Assembly: GCA_023259235.1 (NCBI GenBank)
Contig: JAHFQQ010000096.1
Location: 1 to 11,382 of the forward strand
From: Polaromonas sp.
GTDB lineage: Bacteria > Pseudomonadota > Gammaproteobacteria > Burkholderiales > Burkholderiaceae_C
Direction: 5' to 3'
Length of the DNA stretch: 11,382 nt
A program made the position numbers and the translations under genes. Of this stretch, positions 1-6,121 are shown piece after piece (the first letter of the stretch is position 1; every line of letters starts with the position of its first letter). Below the pieces are notes generated by a model. It ran no database searches, had not been told where the DNA came from, and worked only from the letters and a program-made list of their open reading frames with translations.

Positions 1-533
1 AGGTCGGGTCGGGCATACATCAGCGTCTTGACGAGCCGGTAGTCGTCGGAGCCGCCGCCTTCGACCATGTAGCAGGCCAGTGTCCAGGGGCTACCCGAAA
101 AGCCGATCAGTGGCACGCGGCCATTGAGCGCCTTGCGAATCGAGGTAACGGCGTCAAACACATAGCGCAGTTTGCTCATGTCGGGCACCGCCAGCCTGGC
201 CACTGCTGCTTCATCGCGCACGGGGGTGGCAAAGCGCGGGCCTTCGCCCTCCGCAAACGTCAGGCCCAGTCCCATCGCGTCGGGAACGGTCAGGATGTCG
301 CTGAACAAAATGGCAGCATCCAGCGGGTAGCGGTCCACCGGCTGCAGCGTCACCTCGGTGGCAAAGTCCGTGTTGGTGGCCAGCCCCATGAAACTGCCCG
401 CTTTGGCACGAGTGGCGCGGTACTCCGGCAGAAAGCGGCCGGCCTGACGCATCAGCCAGATCGGGGTGTAGTCGGTGGCTTGGCGCAGGCAAGCGCGCAG
501 AAAAGTGTCATTTTGAAGAGGTGCGAACATCAT
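1..533 (-). CDS. hemE: Uroporphyrinogen decarboxylase, N-terminal part (cut by window edge)
   Basis: Uroporphyrinogen-III decarboxylase removes four acetate carboxyl groups to give coproporphyrinogen III, a cytosolic step of heme synthesis. About 177 residues are visible; the family is usually about 350-370 residues, so the C-terminal half lies beyond the left edge. The N-terminal signature PIWLMRQAGRFLPEYR (residues 24-39) and the second signature GFSGSPWTLACYMVEG (144-159) are both clear. Asp79 in the FSDIL segment matches the conserved active-site aspartate. The start is taken at 533, where ATG ATG gives a choice of two codons (533 or 530). It overlaps the TGA of the upstream CoA-binding gene by four bases (ATGA), which suggests translational coupling, and I see no separate Shine-Dalgarno sequence. 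It is the last visible gene of the minus-strand unit that starts at 4410. Identification is very secure. Confidence 0.97.
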   Translation of the reverse strand, partial: MMFAPLQNDTFLRACLRQATDYTPIWLMRQAGRFLPEYRATRAKAGSFMGLATNTDFATEVTLQPVDRYPLDAAILFSDILTVPDAMGLGLTFAEGEGPRFATPVRDEAAVARLAVPDMSKLRYVFDAVTSIRKALNGRVPLIGFSGSPWTLACYMVEGGGSDDYRLVKTLMYARPD

Positions 534-1009
534 GGGATTGTCGCAGGTGCCTGGGGGTCGGGCCTTTGCACCAGGCCGCTTGAGAGCAGGACCCGGTGAT
601 CAATCTTGATGCAGTGGTCCTGCACCACCAGCAGGCCCGCGGCTTCGGCTTTGGCGGCTGCGGCCGCGTTGGTGACACCGAGTGGCATCCAGAATGCCTT
701 GGCACCGATGGCAATGGCCTCATCGACGATCGGCAAAATATCGTCGCTGTTGCGAAAGCAGTTCACCAGGTCTATTTTTTCGTGCTGCGCCGCTTCCAGC
801 AGCGTGGCGTAAGCCTTTTCACCCAGCACCTGGCCCTGGGCCATGGCGACATTCGGGTTGACGGGAATGATGCGGTAGCCGCCGGACTGCAGGTAATTCG
901 CCACATCAAAGCTCGCGCGGTGCGGCTTGGGTGAAAGGCCAACCATCGCAATCGTGCGGCAGTGGTTGAGGATGTACGGAATGCGCTTGGCGTGGGGTAC
1001 CGTATTCAT
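530..1009 (-). CDS. YccU-type CoA-binding protein
   Basis: A 159-residue protein of the CoA_binding_2 (Rossmann-like) family, like E. coli YccU (about 137 residues). The nucleotide-binding start is visible as IAMVGLSPKPHRASFDVANYL (from residue 20), followed by YRIIPVNPNVA (about 46-56), VNCFRNSDDI (about 82-91), the AIAIGAKAFWMPLGV block and VVQDHCIKIDH near the C-terminus. These blocks follow the YccU pattern in order. Members bind CoA, but their cellular role is poorly defined and no reaction can be assigned. The start is supported by AAAAGGAG at 1019-1026, nine bases before the ATG. The gene follows dsbD by 68 bp and its stop overlaps the hemE start. The C-terminal tail (about 15 residues, proline-rich) is longer than in YccU. 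Confidence 0.9.
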   Translation of the reverse strand: MNTVPHAKRIPYILNHCRTIAMVGLSPKPHRASFDVANYLQSGGYRIIPVNPNVAMAQGQVLGEKAYATLLEAAQHEKIDLVNCFRNSDDILPIVDEAIAIGAKAFWMPLGVTNAAAAAKAEAAGLLVVQDHCIKIDHRVLLSSGLVQRPDPQAPATIP

Positions 1010-1018
1010 GGGGCTCGG

Positions 1019-1026
1019 CTCCTTTT
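1019..1026 (-). promoter_or_regulatory. Strong Shine-Dalgarno of the CoA-binding gene
   Basis: AAAAGGAG read on the minus strand, nine bases before the ATG at 1009. It is the clearest ribosome-binding site in the left unit and fixes the start of this gene. The neighbouring hemE start has none and overlaps the end of this gene. Confidence 0.75.
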
Positions 1027-1077
1027 GGGTTCGTTCTATTCAAGGAGGGGGCAGTCGCCGGAGCGGGTTCTAATCGA

Positions 1078-3291
1078 TCACAGCTTGGCGAGCTCGGCCC
1101 TGAGATCACCAACCGTCAATACTTCCGACAGCAGCACCGGTGCACGCCCAGCCTTGTACAACACATACACCGGCACGCCATTGCGGCCCAGTGCAGTCAG
1201 CGCCGCGGTGATGGCCGGATCGCGACGGGTCCAGTCGGCACGCAACAGGGTGACATTTTTCGCCGCAATATCGGCCAGCACGGTCGCGTCGGACAGCGTG
1301 GTTTTTTCATTGTACTGGCAGGTCACGCACCAGGCGGCGGTAAATTCGACAAATACGCTGCGCCCTTGCGCGGTAAGCTGCACAACGCGGCTCGGCTCCC
1401 AGGCCTGCCAGCCGTCGGCCGGCGCCGTTGCGGTGAGCCTGGAAAGTTCCAGTGGCCTGGTGATATTTTGGCCAAAGGTCCATATGCCAATTGCGCCAAG
1501 CGCTATTGAAAATGTAGCAGCCAGGGCTCGGGTCCGACCCTTGAGCGTCAGCGACCAGAGCACCAGTGCAAGCAGCACCAGCAGCGCCAGCAGCGCGCCT
1601 GCGCCGTCGATGCCGCTTTGCTGGCCCAGCACCCAGACCAGCCATGCGGCGGTGCCAAACATGGGGAACGCCATCAGTTGCTTGAAGGTCGCCATCCAGG
1701 CGCCGGGGCGTGGCAGCGCGCGTGCCACCGCCGGTACCATGCTGGCGGCCAAGTAAGGAAGGGCCATGCCAATGCCAAGGGATGCAAACACCGCCAGCGC
1801 CTGCGCCGCCGGCAAACCCACCGCATAACCCAGCGCGGCCCCCATGAAAGGTGCAGTGCAGGGCGAGGCGATGGCGGTGACCAGCACACCTGACAGAAAA
1901 GCGTTGATGGCGGGATTTTTTGCCTGATAGACCGTCACGCGGCTGGGCAGCAGGTTACCGAACTCGAACACGCCCGCCAGATTCAGGCCGAGCAGCGTGA
2001 ACAGGGCCGCCAGCGCGGCCACCACGGCTGGGCTTTGCAGCTGAAAGCCCCAGCCCAGTTGCTCGCCCGCGGCACGCAGGCCCAGCAGCAAGGCAGCCAG
2101 CGCCAAAAACGACAACACCACGCCTGCGCTGTAGGCCAGGCCGTTTTTGATGCGGGTGGTCTGGTCTTTTACATGCACAAAACCCACCACCTTGAGCGCC
2201 AGCACCGGAAACACGCAAGGCATCAGGTTCAGGATCAGCCCGCCCAGCAGGGCACCGAGCAGTGCCAATAGCAGGCTCGGAGACGGCACGCTGTTTTGCG
2301 GTGGCAGCAGCAGGGCGCCAGCCGCATTGGCACCCCGTGCCGTCTCAAGTGCGGGCGACTCCACCCCCACGGCGGCTACGGCAGGCCATTTGCCTGCCAC
2401 GGGAGCTTCAACGCGGTAGGCCACCTGGTCCAGCGCCACCACCAGCGGCAGTACGTGGGGGCTGTCGCTGCGCTGACCGGACAGCGGCAACTGCGCTGTC
2501 CAGACAGCGCCTTGCCACGCTTGTTGCCAGGGCGCGGCGGGCTCTATCACGCTGCCGGTTTCGGGGAAGAACTCCAGTGTCTTGCCCTGCACGGCGGTCG
2601 GCAAGCCGCTCAGTGTCAGTTTAAGCCGCTGGCTATCGGCTTTGACTTGCGCCTGAGCGTTGTCAGGCGGCAGACCTCTGGGCGCAGCGTCGAAAGCGGC
2701 CTGAAATGCCTGCCCACTGGACGCTGTGGAGCCTTCAGTGGGAATACTGAGCGTGAAGCTCGCGTCCTGCGGGATGCAGACCTCCTTGCAGATCAGCCAT
2801 GAAGCCTTGAGTTTGACATCAAGCTGTGCGGCATTGAAGGTGGGCGCGACCGTGAGCGGCACCGGCAGCAGGGTGGTGCCTTCGTAGCCATAGTTGGCCA
2901 GCGTGCCCACGCGTATCTTTTTGGGCGCGGGCCAGGCAATCTCGCCCGCCGTGATGCCAGCGGGCAATTGCCATTCAAGCCGTGTTGGCAGGCCCGAGTC
3001 GCCCGGATTTTTCCAGTAGGTGTGCCAGTTGGGCTGGTGCGCCAGTTGCAAACCCAGCCAGACCGGTTTGCCCGCCCGGATGCCCTCGGGCGCCCAGGCC
3101 AGTAATTCGGCGCGCACTTCTGCGGTGCTGACGACGGCCCCCTGAGCCGCCGGGTTTGTGAAACCAATTTGGGCAGTAGCCCATGTGGAAAAAGCGTAGT
3201 TAGCTATTAGAACAATAGCAAATGTCAAGCGTTTGAAAATCATGCTGAAAGTCGGAGCTGAAGTCCGGCGGTTAGTTCCTGGGGCGGCCAT
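1078..3291 (-). CDS. dsbD: Protein-disulfide reductase, DsbD/ScsB type
   Basis: A 737-residue inner-membrane protein that moves electrons from cytosolic thioredoxin to periplasmic thiol proteins. The domain order is a signal peptide (about residues 17-40), a periplasmic N-terminal domain with the pair C168-x3-C172 (WLICKEVC), and a CcdA-like membrane domain with the matched half-motifs LMPCVFP (C359) and ASPCTAP (C478) among about eight hydrophobic segments (about 336-610). A C-terminal thioredoxin-like domain follows with WCVTC (C655/C658). All three redox pairs are present. The N-terminal pair is CX3C, unlike the CX5C of E. coli DsbD, so it resembles the ScsB-like branch. The ATG at 3291 lies 13 bp after the upstream stop and has GAGG about 11 bases before it. 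The ATG at 3243 (Met17) would give a tidier signal peptide (MIFKRLTFAIVLIANYAFS) but has no visible ribosome site. Two copies of a short repeat fall inside the gene. Confidence 0.95.
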   Translation of the reverse strand: MAAPGTNRRTSAPTFSMIFKRLTFAIVLIANYAFSTWATAQIGFTNPAAQGAVVSTAEVRAELLAWAPEGIRAGKPVWLGLQLAHQPNWHTYWKNPGDSGLPTRLEWQLPAGITAGEIAWPAPKKIRVGTLANYGYEGTTLLPVPLTVAPTFNAAQLDVKLKASWLICKEVCIPQDASFTLSIPTEGSTASSGQAFQAAFDAAPRGLPPDNAQAQVKADSQRLKLTLSGLPTAVQGKTLEFFPETGSVIEPAAPWQQAWQGAVWTAQLPLSGQRSDSPHVLPLVVALDQVAYRVEAPVAGKWPAVAAVGVESPALETARGANAAGALLLPPQNSVPSPSLLLALLGALLGGLILNLMPCVFPVLALKVVGFVHVKDQTTRIKNGLAYSAGVVLSFLALAALLLGLRAAGEQLGWGFQLQSPAVVAALAALFTLLGLNLAGVFEFGNLLPSRVTVYQAKNPAINAFLSGVLVTAIASPCTAPFMGAALGYAVGLPAAQALAVFASLGIGMALPYLAASMVPAVARALPRPGAWMATFKQLMAFPMFGTAAWLVWVLGQQSGIDGAGALLALLVLLALVLWSLTLKGRTRALAATFSIALGAIGIWTFGQNITRPLELSRLTATAPADGWQAWEPSRVVQLTAQGRSVFVEFTAAWCVTCQYNEKTTLSDATVLADIAAKNVTLLRADWTRRDPAITAALTALGRNGVPVYVLYKAGRAPVLLSEVLTVGDLRAELAKL
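1502..1518 (+). repeat. Interspersed repeat core, copy C, inside a dsbD membrane segment
   Basis: GCTATTGAAAATGTAGC shares the GCTATTG-N6-TAGC frame and exact 17-bp length of copies A and B. On the coding strand it lies in the codons for ATFSIA (about residues 592-597), part of the last hydrophobic segment. The pairing is imperfect (GCTA/TAGC plus partial inner pairs), so this copy is less certain than the other two. Confidence 0.45.
3203..3219 (-). repeat. Interspersed repeat core, copy A, inside the dsbD signal-peptide codons
   Basis: GCTATTAGAACAATAGC on the plus strand; GCTATT and AATAGC form a perfect 6-bp stem with a 5-base loop. On the coding strand it encodes the hydrophobic core AIVLIA of the signal peptide, with unusually AT-rich codons (ATT, GTT, CTA, ATA) for this GC-rich window. 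Confidence 0.6.
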
Positions 3292-3304
3292 GTTCTGTAC
3301 CGCC

Positions 3305-3646
3305 TCAGTTTCCGTCGGCCAGCAGCGAGCCCTGCGCGAACACCGCGGGCAGCTTCTTTGGCGCCTTGATGCGCAACTGCTTGTTCACGTTTTCCCGGCC
3401 AAACACCACCTCGATGTCCGACACCGCGACACTAAACAACGGGGCCAGAAAGCGCACCATGTGGTCGGTCGCCTTTCCTGCGCTGGGCGCGGCGGTCACG
3501 CTCACCTTGAGCTGCGTGCCTTTTACCTTGCCGATGGCATCGCGCGCTGCGCCCGGTTTGCCCAGAATGTTGACCACCAAAATATCGCCCTCCCAGGCAA
3601 AGAAGCTGTCGCCGGTTGAGTTTCTGGGGCGCATCAGAGCAGGCAT
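3305..3646 (-). CDS. DUF167 / YggU family protein
   Basis: A 113-residue protein of the DUF167 (UPF0235, YggU) family. Family landmarks are the early strand DILVVNILGKPGAARDAI, then LKVSVTAAPSAGKATDHMVRFLAPLFSV, then DIEVVFGRENVNKQLRI. The stretch with P-x-x-G-K-A-T (family form usually PA..GKAN) is the most conserved part. The family has small alpha/beta structures but no agreed function. The ATG at 3646 shares its A with the upstream stop (TGATG), implying coupled translation. A TTG three bases earlier and an ATG at 3634 are alternative starts. The gene lies between alaX and dsbD on the same strand, so it is probably co-transcribed with them. Confidence 0.88.
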   Translation of the reverse strand: MPALMRPRNSTGDSFFAWEGDILVVNILGKPGAARDAIGKVKGTQLKVSVTAAPSAGKATDHMVRFLAPLFSVAVSDIEVVFGRENVNKQLRIKAPKKLPAVFAQGSLLADGN

Positions 3647-4410
3647 CAAGAGGCAAAGCCGAGCACCACCCGACGTGTGTTCGCGCTCTTTTTTTCGATT
3701 TTGGTGACGATCACCGCGCCTACCTCCGCCGTATTGGCCACATGGGTGCCGCCGCAGGGCTGAAAATCGATCAATTGTTCAGCGCCTATGCGCAGCGTGC
3801 GGACATGGCCGCTGCCGCGCGGCGGCTGCACGCTCATGCTTTTGACCAGCGCCGGATTGGCGTCCAGTTCAGCGTCGGTGATGCTGCCCACGGTAACCGG
3901 ATGGGCGGCAGCCACCAGGCGGGCGATCCCTGCCGTCAGCGCGTCCTTGTCCAGCGCATCGGTCATGTTGAAGTCAAGCCGCGCATAGTCGGACGTGATC
4001 GAGCAGCCGTTGACCAGTTGCGGCACCAGGTGGCACAGCAGGTGGGTGGCGGTGTGAAAACGCATCAGCCGGTGGCGGCGGTCCCAGGCTATGCGGGCCG
4101 TGACCGGATCGCCCACTTTCAGGCCGCTGTCCAGCAGCAGATTGAGCACCGAAGCGGCCGGGTCCGGCAGCGCGGGCAAATGGCAAATGGCCGGCGTGAA
4201 CTGCCCTTCGGCATTTTTGCCTTTGCGCGTATCGCTGATAGCGATTTCCCGGCCATCGGCCAGCACCAGCACACCGGCGTCCCCGGCCTGGCCGCCGCCC
4301 AGCGGGTAAAACACGCTGCGGTCCAGCACGACGCCGTGTTCAGTCAGCGCAGTCACCGTGGCGCTGCATTCGGCAAGGTAGGCATCCTCGCGAAACAGGG
4401 TGTGTGTCAT
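3646..4410 (-). CDS. AlaX-like alanyl-tRNA editing protein
   Basis: A 254-residue free-standing editing protein related to the editing domain of alanyl-tRNA synthetase. The family hydrolyses Ser-tRNA(Ala) or Gly-tRNA(Ala) in the cytosol. Visible motifs are FYPLGGGQAGDAG (34-46, the glycine-rich loop), HTATH (H119 and H123) and CGGTH (C219 and H223). These four residues form the expected zinc site. The length fits AlaX-M type proteins, and the separate aminoacylation and anticodon domains of AlaRS are absent. The start is ATG at 4410. Reading could continue upstream to 4731 in frame, but that stretch lies opposite the creatininase-family gene and does not resemble AlaX. No Shine-Dalgarno is visible; TATTAT lies seven bases before the ATG, so the message may be leaderless. 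It is the first gene of the minus unit. Confidence 0.93.
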   Translation of the reverse strand: MTHTLFREDAYLAECSATVTALTEHGVVLDRSVFYPLGGGQAGDAGVLVLADGREIAISDTRKGKNAEGQFTPAICHLPALPDPAASVLNLLLDSGLKVGDPVTARIAWDRRHRLMRFHTATHLLCHLVPQLVNGCSITSDYARLDFNMTDALDKDALTAGIARLVAAAHPVTVGSITDAELDANPALVKSMSVQPPRGSGHVRTLRIGAEQLIDFQPCGGTHVANTAEVGAVIVTKIEKKSANTRRVVLGFAS

Positions 4411-4416
4411 GATTTG

Positions 4417-4422
4417 ATAATA
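4417..4422 (-). promoter_or_regulatory. Possible -10 element of alaX, placed for a leaderless start
   Basis: TATTAT on the minus strand (5 of 6 to TATAAT) ends six bases before the ATG of the alaX-like gene. Transcription from it would begin at or next to the start codon, which agrees with the lack of a Shine-Dalgarno. No good -35 lies at 16-18 bp. The 60-bp spacer 4411-4470 must also hold the promoter of the divergent gene at 4471; the same bases read as GATAAT on the plus strand. Confidence 0.35.
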
Positions 4423-4470
4423 CGCGTTACCTGCTGGCGACCCTGATGCAATTGGACGCAAAATACGGCC

Positions 4471-5361
4471 ATGAACTCTGTCCCTGCCACGCCCGCCGCC
4501 TTGCCCCGCTTCTGGGCCGACCTGAAAAGTCCTGATTTTACGCGCCTGGACCTGGCCCGCTGCATCGCTGTGCTGCCAGTGGCGGCGATTGAGCAGCATG
4601 GCCCGCACCTGCCCCTCAATGTCGATGCAGCGCTGGTGGACGGCGTGGTGGCGGCCGCCCTGCCGCATCTGCCAGCCGCGTTGCCAGTACTGTTTTTGCC
4701 CACGCAAGCCGTCGGCTTGAGTCCCGAGCACGCACGCTTTGCCGGTACGCTCACCCTCAAGGCCGAAACGGTGATCCGGCTCTGGACCGAGCTGGCTGAG
4801 TCAGTGGCGGCCAGCGGCATCAAAAAACTTGTGCTGCTCAATTCGCATGGCGGCCAGGTCGGCTTGCTCGACGTGGTGGCGCGCGATTTGCGGGCTCGGC
4901 TTGGCATGCTGGTCTACAGCGTGAACTCATTCAACCTGCCGCTGGCGGACGAGCACGGCGCGTCGGTGGCCGACCGGTTCAGCGCGCATGAGCACCGCTT
5001 CGGCATTCATGCCGGCGAGATGGAAACGTCCATGATGCTGGCGCTCAAGCCGGGGCAGGTGGATATGGCGAAGGCGCAAAATTTTCACTCCACTTCGCAA
5101 GATCGCTCCGAAAAGTTCAGCCTCCTGGGTGATGGCCGCAGCGCCAAACTGGGCTGGCAAATGCAGGACTACAACCCGCACGGCGCGGTCGGCAATGCCG
5201 CTGCGGCCACGGCGGAAAAGGGCCGTGCGCTGCTGGGCGCCGCTGGCCGCAGCCTGGCCCAGATGCTTGTCGAGATGGATCAGTTACCGACCGATACGCT
5301 GAACAACCAGATGGGCCCTGATGCGGACTGCAAAAAAATCAAACCCCCAAGTGGGCGGTAA
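4471..5361 (+). CDS. Creatininase-family metal-dependent amidohydrolase
   Basis: A 296-residue cytosolic enzyme of the creatininase superfamily, whose members hydrolyse cyclic amide or formamide bonds using two metal ions. The metal-binding start is clear: IEQHGPHLPLNVD gives E41, H43 and D52. The second block LLNSHGGQ gives H126, and HAGEMETS (180-187) supplies E183. Length and block order fit creatininase-like proteins. The family also includes MftE peptidases of the mycofactocin system and ArfB-type formamide hydrolases. No mycofactocin or creatine genes are nearby, so the substrate is unknown. The tail (about 275-296) is polar and probably disordered. No strong ribosome site is visible before the ATG. 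The stop codon lies in the loop of a GC-rich hairpin. It is transcribed divergently from alaX. Confidence 0.9.
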   Translation: MNSVPATPAALPRFWADLKSPDFTRLDLARCIAVLPVAAIEQHGPHLPLNVDAALVDGVVAAALPHLPAALPVLFLPTQAVGLSPEHARFAGTLTLKAETVIRLWTELAESVAASGIKKLVLLNSHGGQVGLLDVVARDLRARLGMLVYSVNSFNLPLADEHGASVADRFSAHEHRFGIHAGEMETSMMLALKPGQVDMAKAQNFHSTSQDRSEKFSLLGDGRSAKLGWQMQDYNPHGAVGNAAAATAEKGRALLGAAGRSLAQMLVEMDQLPTDTLNNQMGPDADCKKIKPPSGR

Positions 5362-5373
5362 CCCGCCTGGGGG
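5344..5373 (+). terminator. GC-rich hairpin spanning the stop codon of the creatininase-family gene
   Basis: CCCCCA (5344-5349) pairs with TGGGGG (5368-5373), and inside it GGCGG (5354-5358) pairs with CCGCC (5363-5367). The loop is TAAC and contains the TAA stop. There is no T-run after it on the plus strand. On the minus strand it is followed by TTTGATTTTTTT, a far better terminator tail, but no minus-strand gene ends here. It may act as a weak terminator or as an mRNA 3' end stabiliser. Confidence 0.45.
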
Positions 5374-5439
5374 CTTGTACTGCTGGCCATGCCGGTAAGC
5401 CTGCCTGCGGCGCCAGACAAGTATCCGTCATGGCGCTCC

Positions 5440-5469
5440 AAATAATTTGCTCCATTTGCTGAATTATTT
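5440..5469. promoter_or_regulatory. Inverted repeat, candidate autoregulatory site of the Lrp/AsnC gene
   Basis: AAATAATT (5440-5447) and AATTATTT (5462-5469) form a perfect 8-bp inverted repeat with a 14-bp centre. The half AAATAAT recurs at 5483-5489 and a TTCTAGAA palindrome covers 5468-5475. TATAAA at 5491-5496 could be a -10. Lrp/AsnC regulators usually bind AT-rich palindromes and often control themselves, which suits this site about 55-85 bp before the start codon. The binding role is inferred. Confidence 0.4.
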
Positions 5470-5523
5470 CTAGAATTAAGACAAATAATCTATAAAAATA
5501 GAAAATTCAGGTAAATTGTCTTC

Positions 5524-6006
5524 ATGGATATATTTGATCGGAAAATCCTTCAGGTCTTGCAGGCTGATTCACGCACCAGCTTGCAGGAGATCGGCCAGGC
5601 CGTCGGACTGAGTGCCTCGCCGTGCTGGGGCCGCATCAAGAAAATGGAAGAAGCCGGAGTGATTGAAGGTTACACCGTGCGCCTCAATGCGCAGGCGCTG
5701 GGGCTGGGCGACACCGTGATGGTGCAGGTCACGCTGGACAGCCACTCGGACAACACGCTGGAAAAATTCGGCGAAATCCTGGCGACCATTCCCGAGGTGG
5801 TCGAGGCGTACCTGGTGTCCGGCGACTACGACTACCTGCTGCGCGTTGCCGTGCATGACACCAGGGACTACGAGCGTCTGCTGCGCGAGCGGCTCTACAA
5901 GATCAAGGGCATACGCCACAGCAAGTCCAGTTTTGTGCTGCGCACATTGAAGAAGGCTGACTTGCCCTTGCTGCACGACCGAGACTCACTCGCGGCCAAA
6001 CCCTGA
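5524..6006 (+). CDS. Lrp/AsnC family transcriptional regulator
   Basis: A 160-residue DNA-binding regulator. The N-terminal winged helix-turn-helix is seen as DRKILQVLQADSRTSLQEIG (5-24) with the recognition-helix part LSASPCWGRIKKMEEAGVIEGY (29-50). The C-terminal ligand-sensing (RAM) domain covers about 62-140, with EAYLVSGDYDYLLRV (94-108), the usual effector-pocket segment. The length is typical of the family. Members form octamers or dimer chains and respond to amino acids; the effector here cannot be told. AGG sits 12 bases before the ATG, a weak ribosome site. The gene stands alone, with 162 bp of AT-rich spacer before it and 115 bp of GC-rich spacer after it. Confidence 0.93.
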   Translation: MDIFDRKILQVLQADSRTSLQEIGQAVGLSASPCWGRIKKMEEAGVIEGYTVRLNAQALGLGDTVMVQVTLDSHSDNTLEKFGEILATIPEVVEAYLVSGDYDYLLRVAVHDTRDYERLLRERLYKIKGIRHSKSSFVLRTLKKADLPLLHDRDSLAAKP

Positions 6007-6037
6007 CACGCGTCATGGGGAAAAGGATGACAACGCC

Positions 6038-6052
6038 GCCGCGCACCGCGGC
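6038..6052 (+). promoter_or_regulatory. Hairpin after the Lrp/AsnC gene
   Basis: GCCGCG (6038-6043) and CGCGGC (6047-6052) form a perfect 6-bp stem with a CAC loop, about 30 bp after the regulator stop. No T-run follows. It is the first of two hairpins in the spacer 6007-6121. Confidence 0.4.
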
Positions 6053-6067
6053 TTACCGTTCAAGGCA

Positions 6068-6089
6068 GGCGCTGCGTGGGCGCAGCGCC
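6068..6089 (+). promoter_or_regulatory. Perfect 9-bp hairpin in the leader of the dehydrogenase gene
   Basis: GGCGCTGCG (6068-6076), loop TGGG (6077-6080) and CGCAGCGCC (6081-6089) make an uninterrupted 9-bp GC stem. It ends 16 bases before the ribosome-binding site of the gene at 6122. There is no T-run, so a plain intrinsic terminator is unlikely. It could be a leader structure, a protein-binding palindrome, or a 3' end stabiliser of the regulator message. Confidence 0.5.
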
Positions 6090-6105
6090 GGCATTCAGGC
6101 ACTTC

Positions 6106-6114
6106 GAGAGGAGG
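6106..6114 (+). promoter_or_regulatory. Near-perfect Shine-Dalgarno of the dehydrogenase gene
   Basis: GAGAGGAGG with a seven-base spacer to the ATG at 6122. It is the strongest ribosome site in the window and settles the start. Confidence 0.8.
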
Positions 6115-6121
6115 CAGCATC

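Noticed and set aside
962..1756. 264-codon plus-strand open frame opposite dsbD
   Set aside because: It lies fully over well-supported genes, has low-complexity Ser/Ala-rich content and no ribosome site; long antisense frames are expected in high-GC coding DNA.
3616..4446. 276-codon plus-strand open frame opposite alaX
   Set aside because: AlaX has intact zinc-site motifs on the other strand. This frame is His/Arg/Gln-rich, a typical shadow of a GC-rich gene.
4411..4731. N-terminal extension of alaX to 4731
   Set aside because: The added residues do not resemble AlaX, and the DNA there encodes the conserved metal-binding start of the creatininase-family protein on the plus strand.
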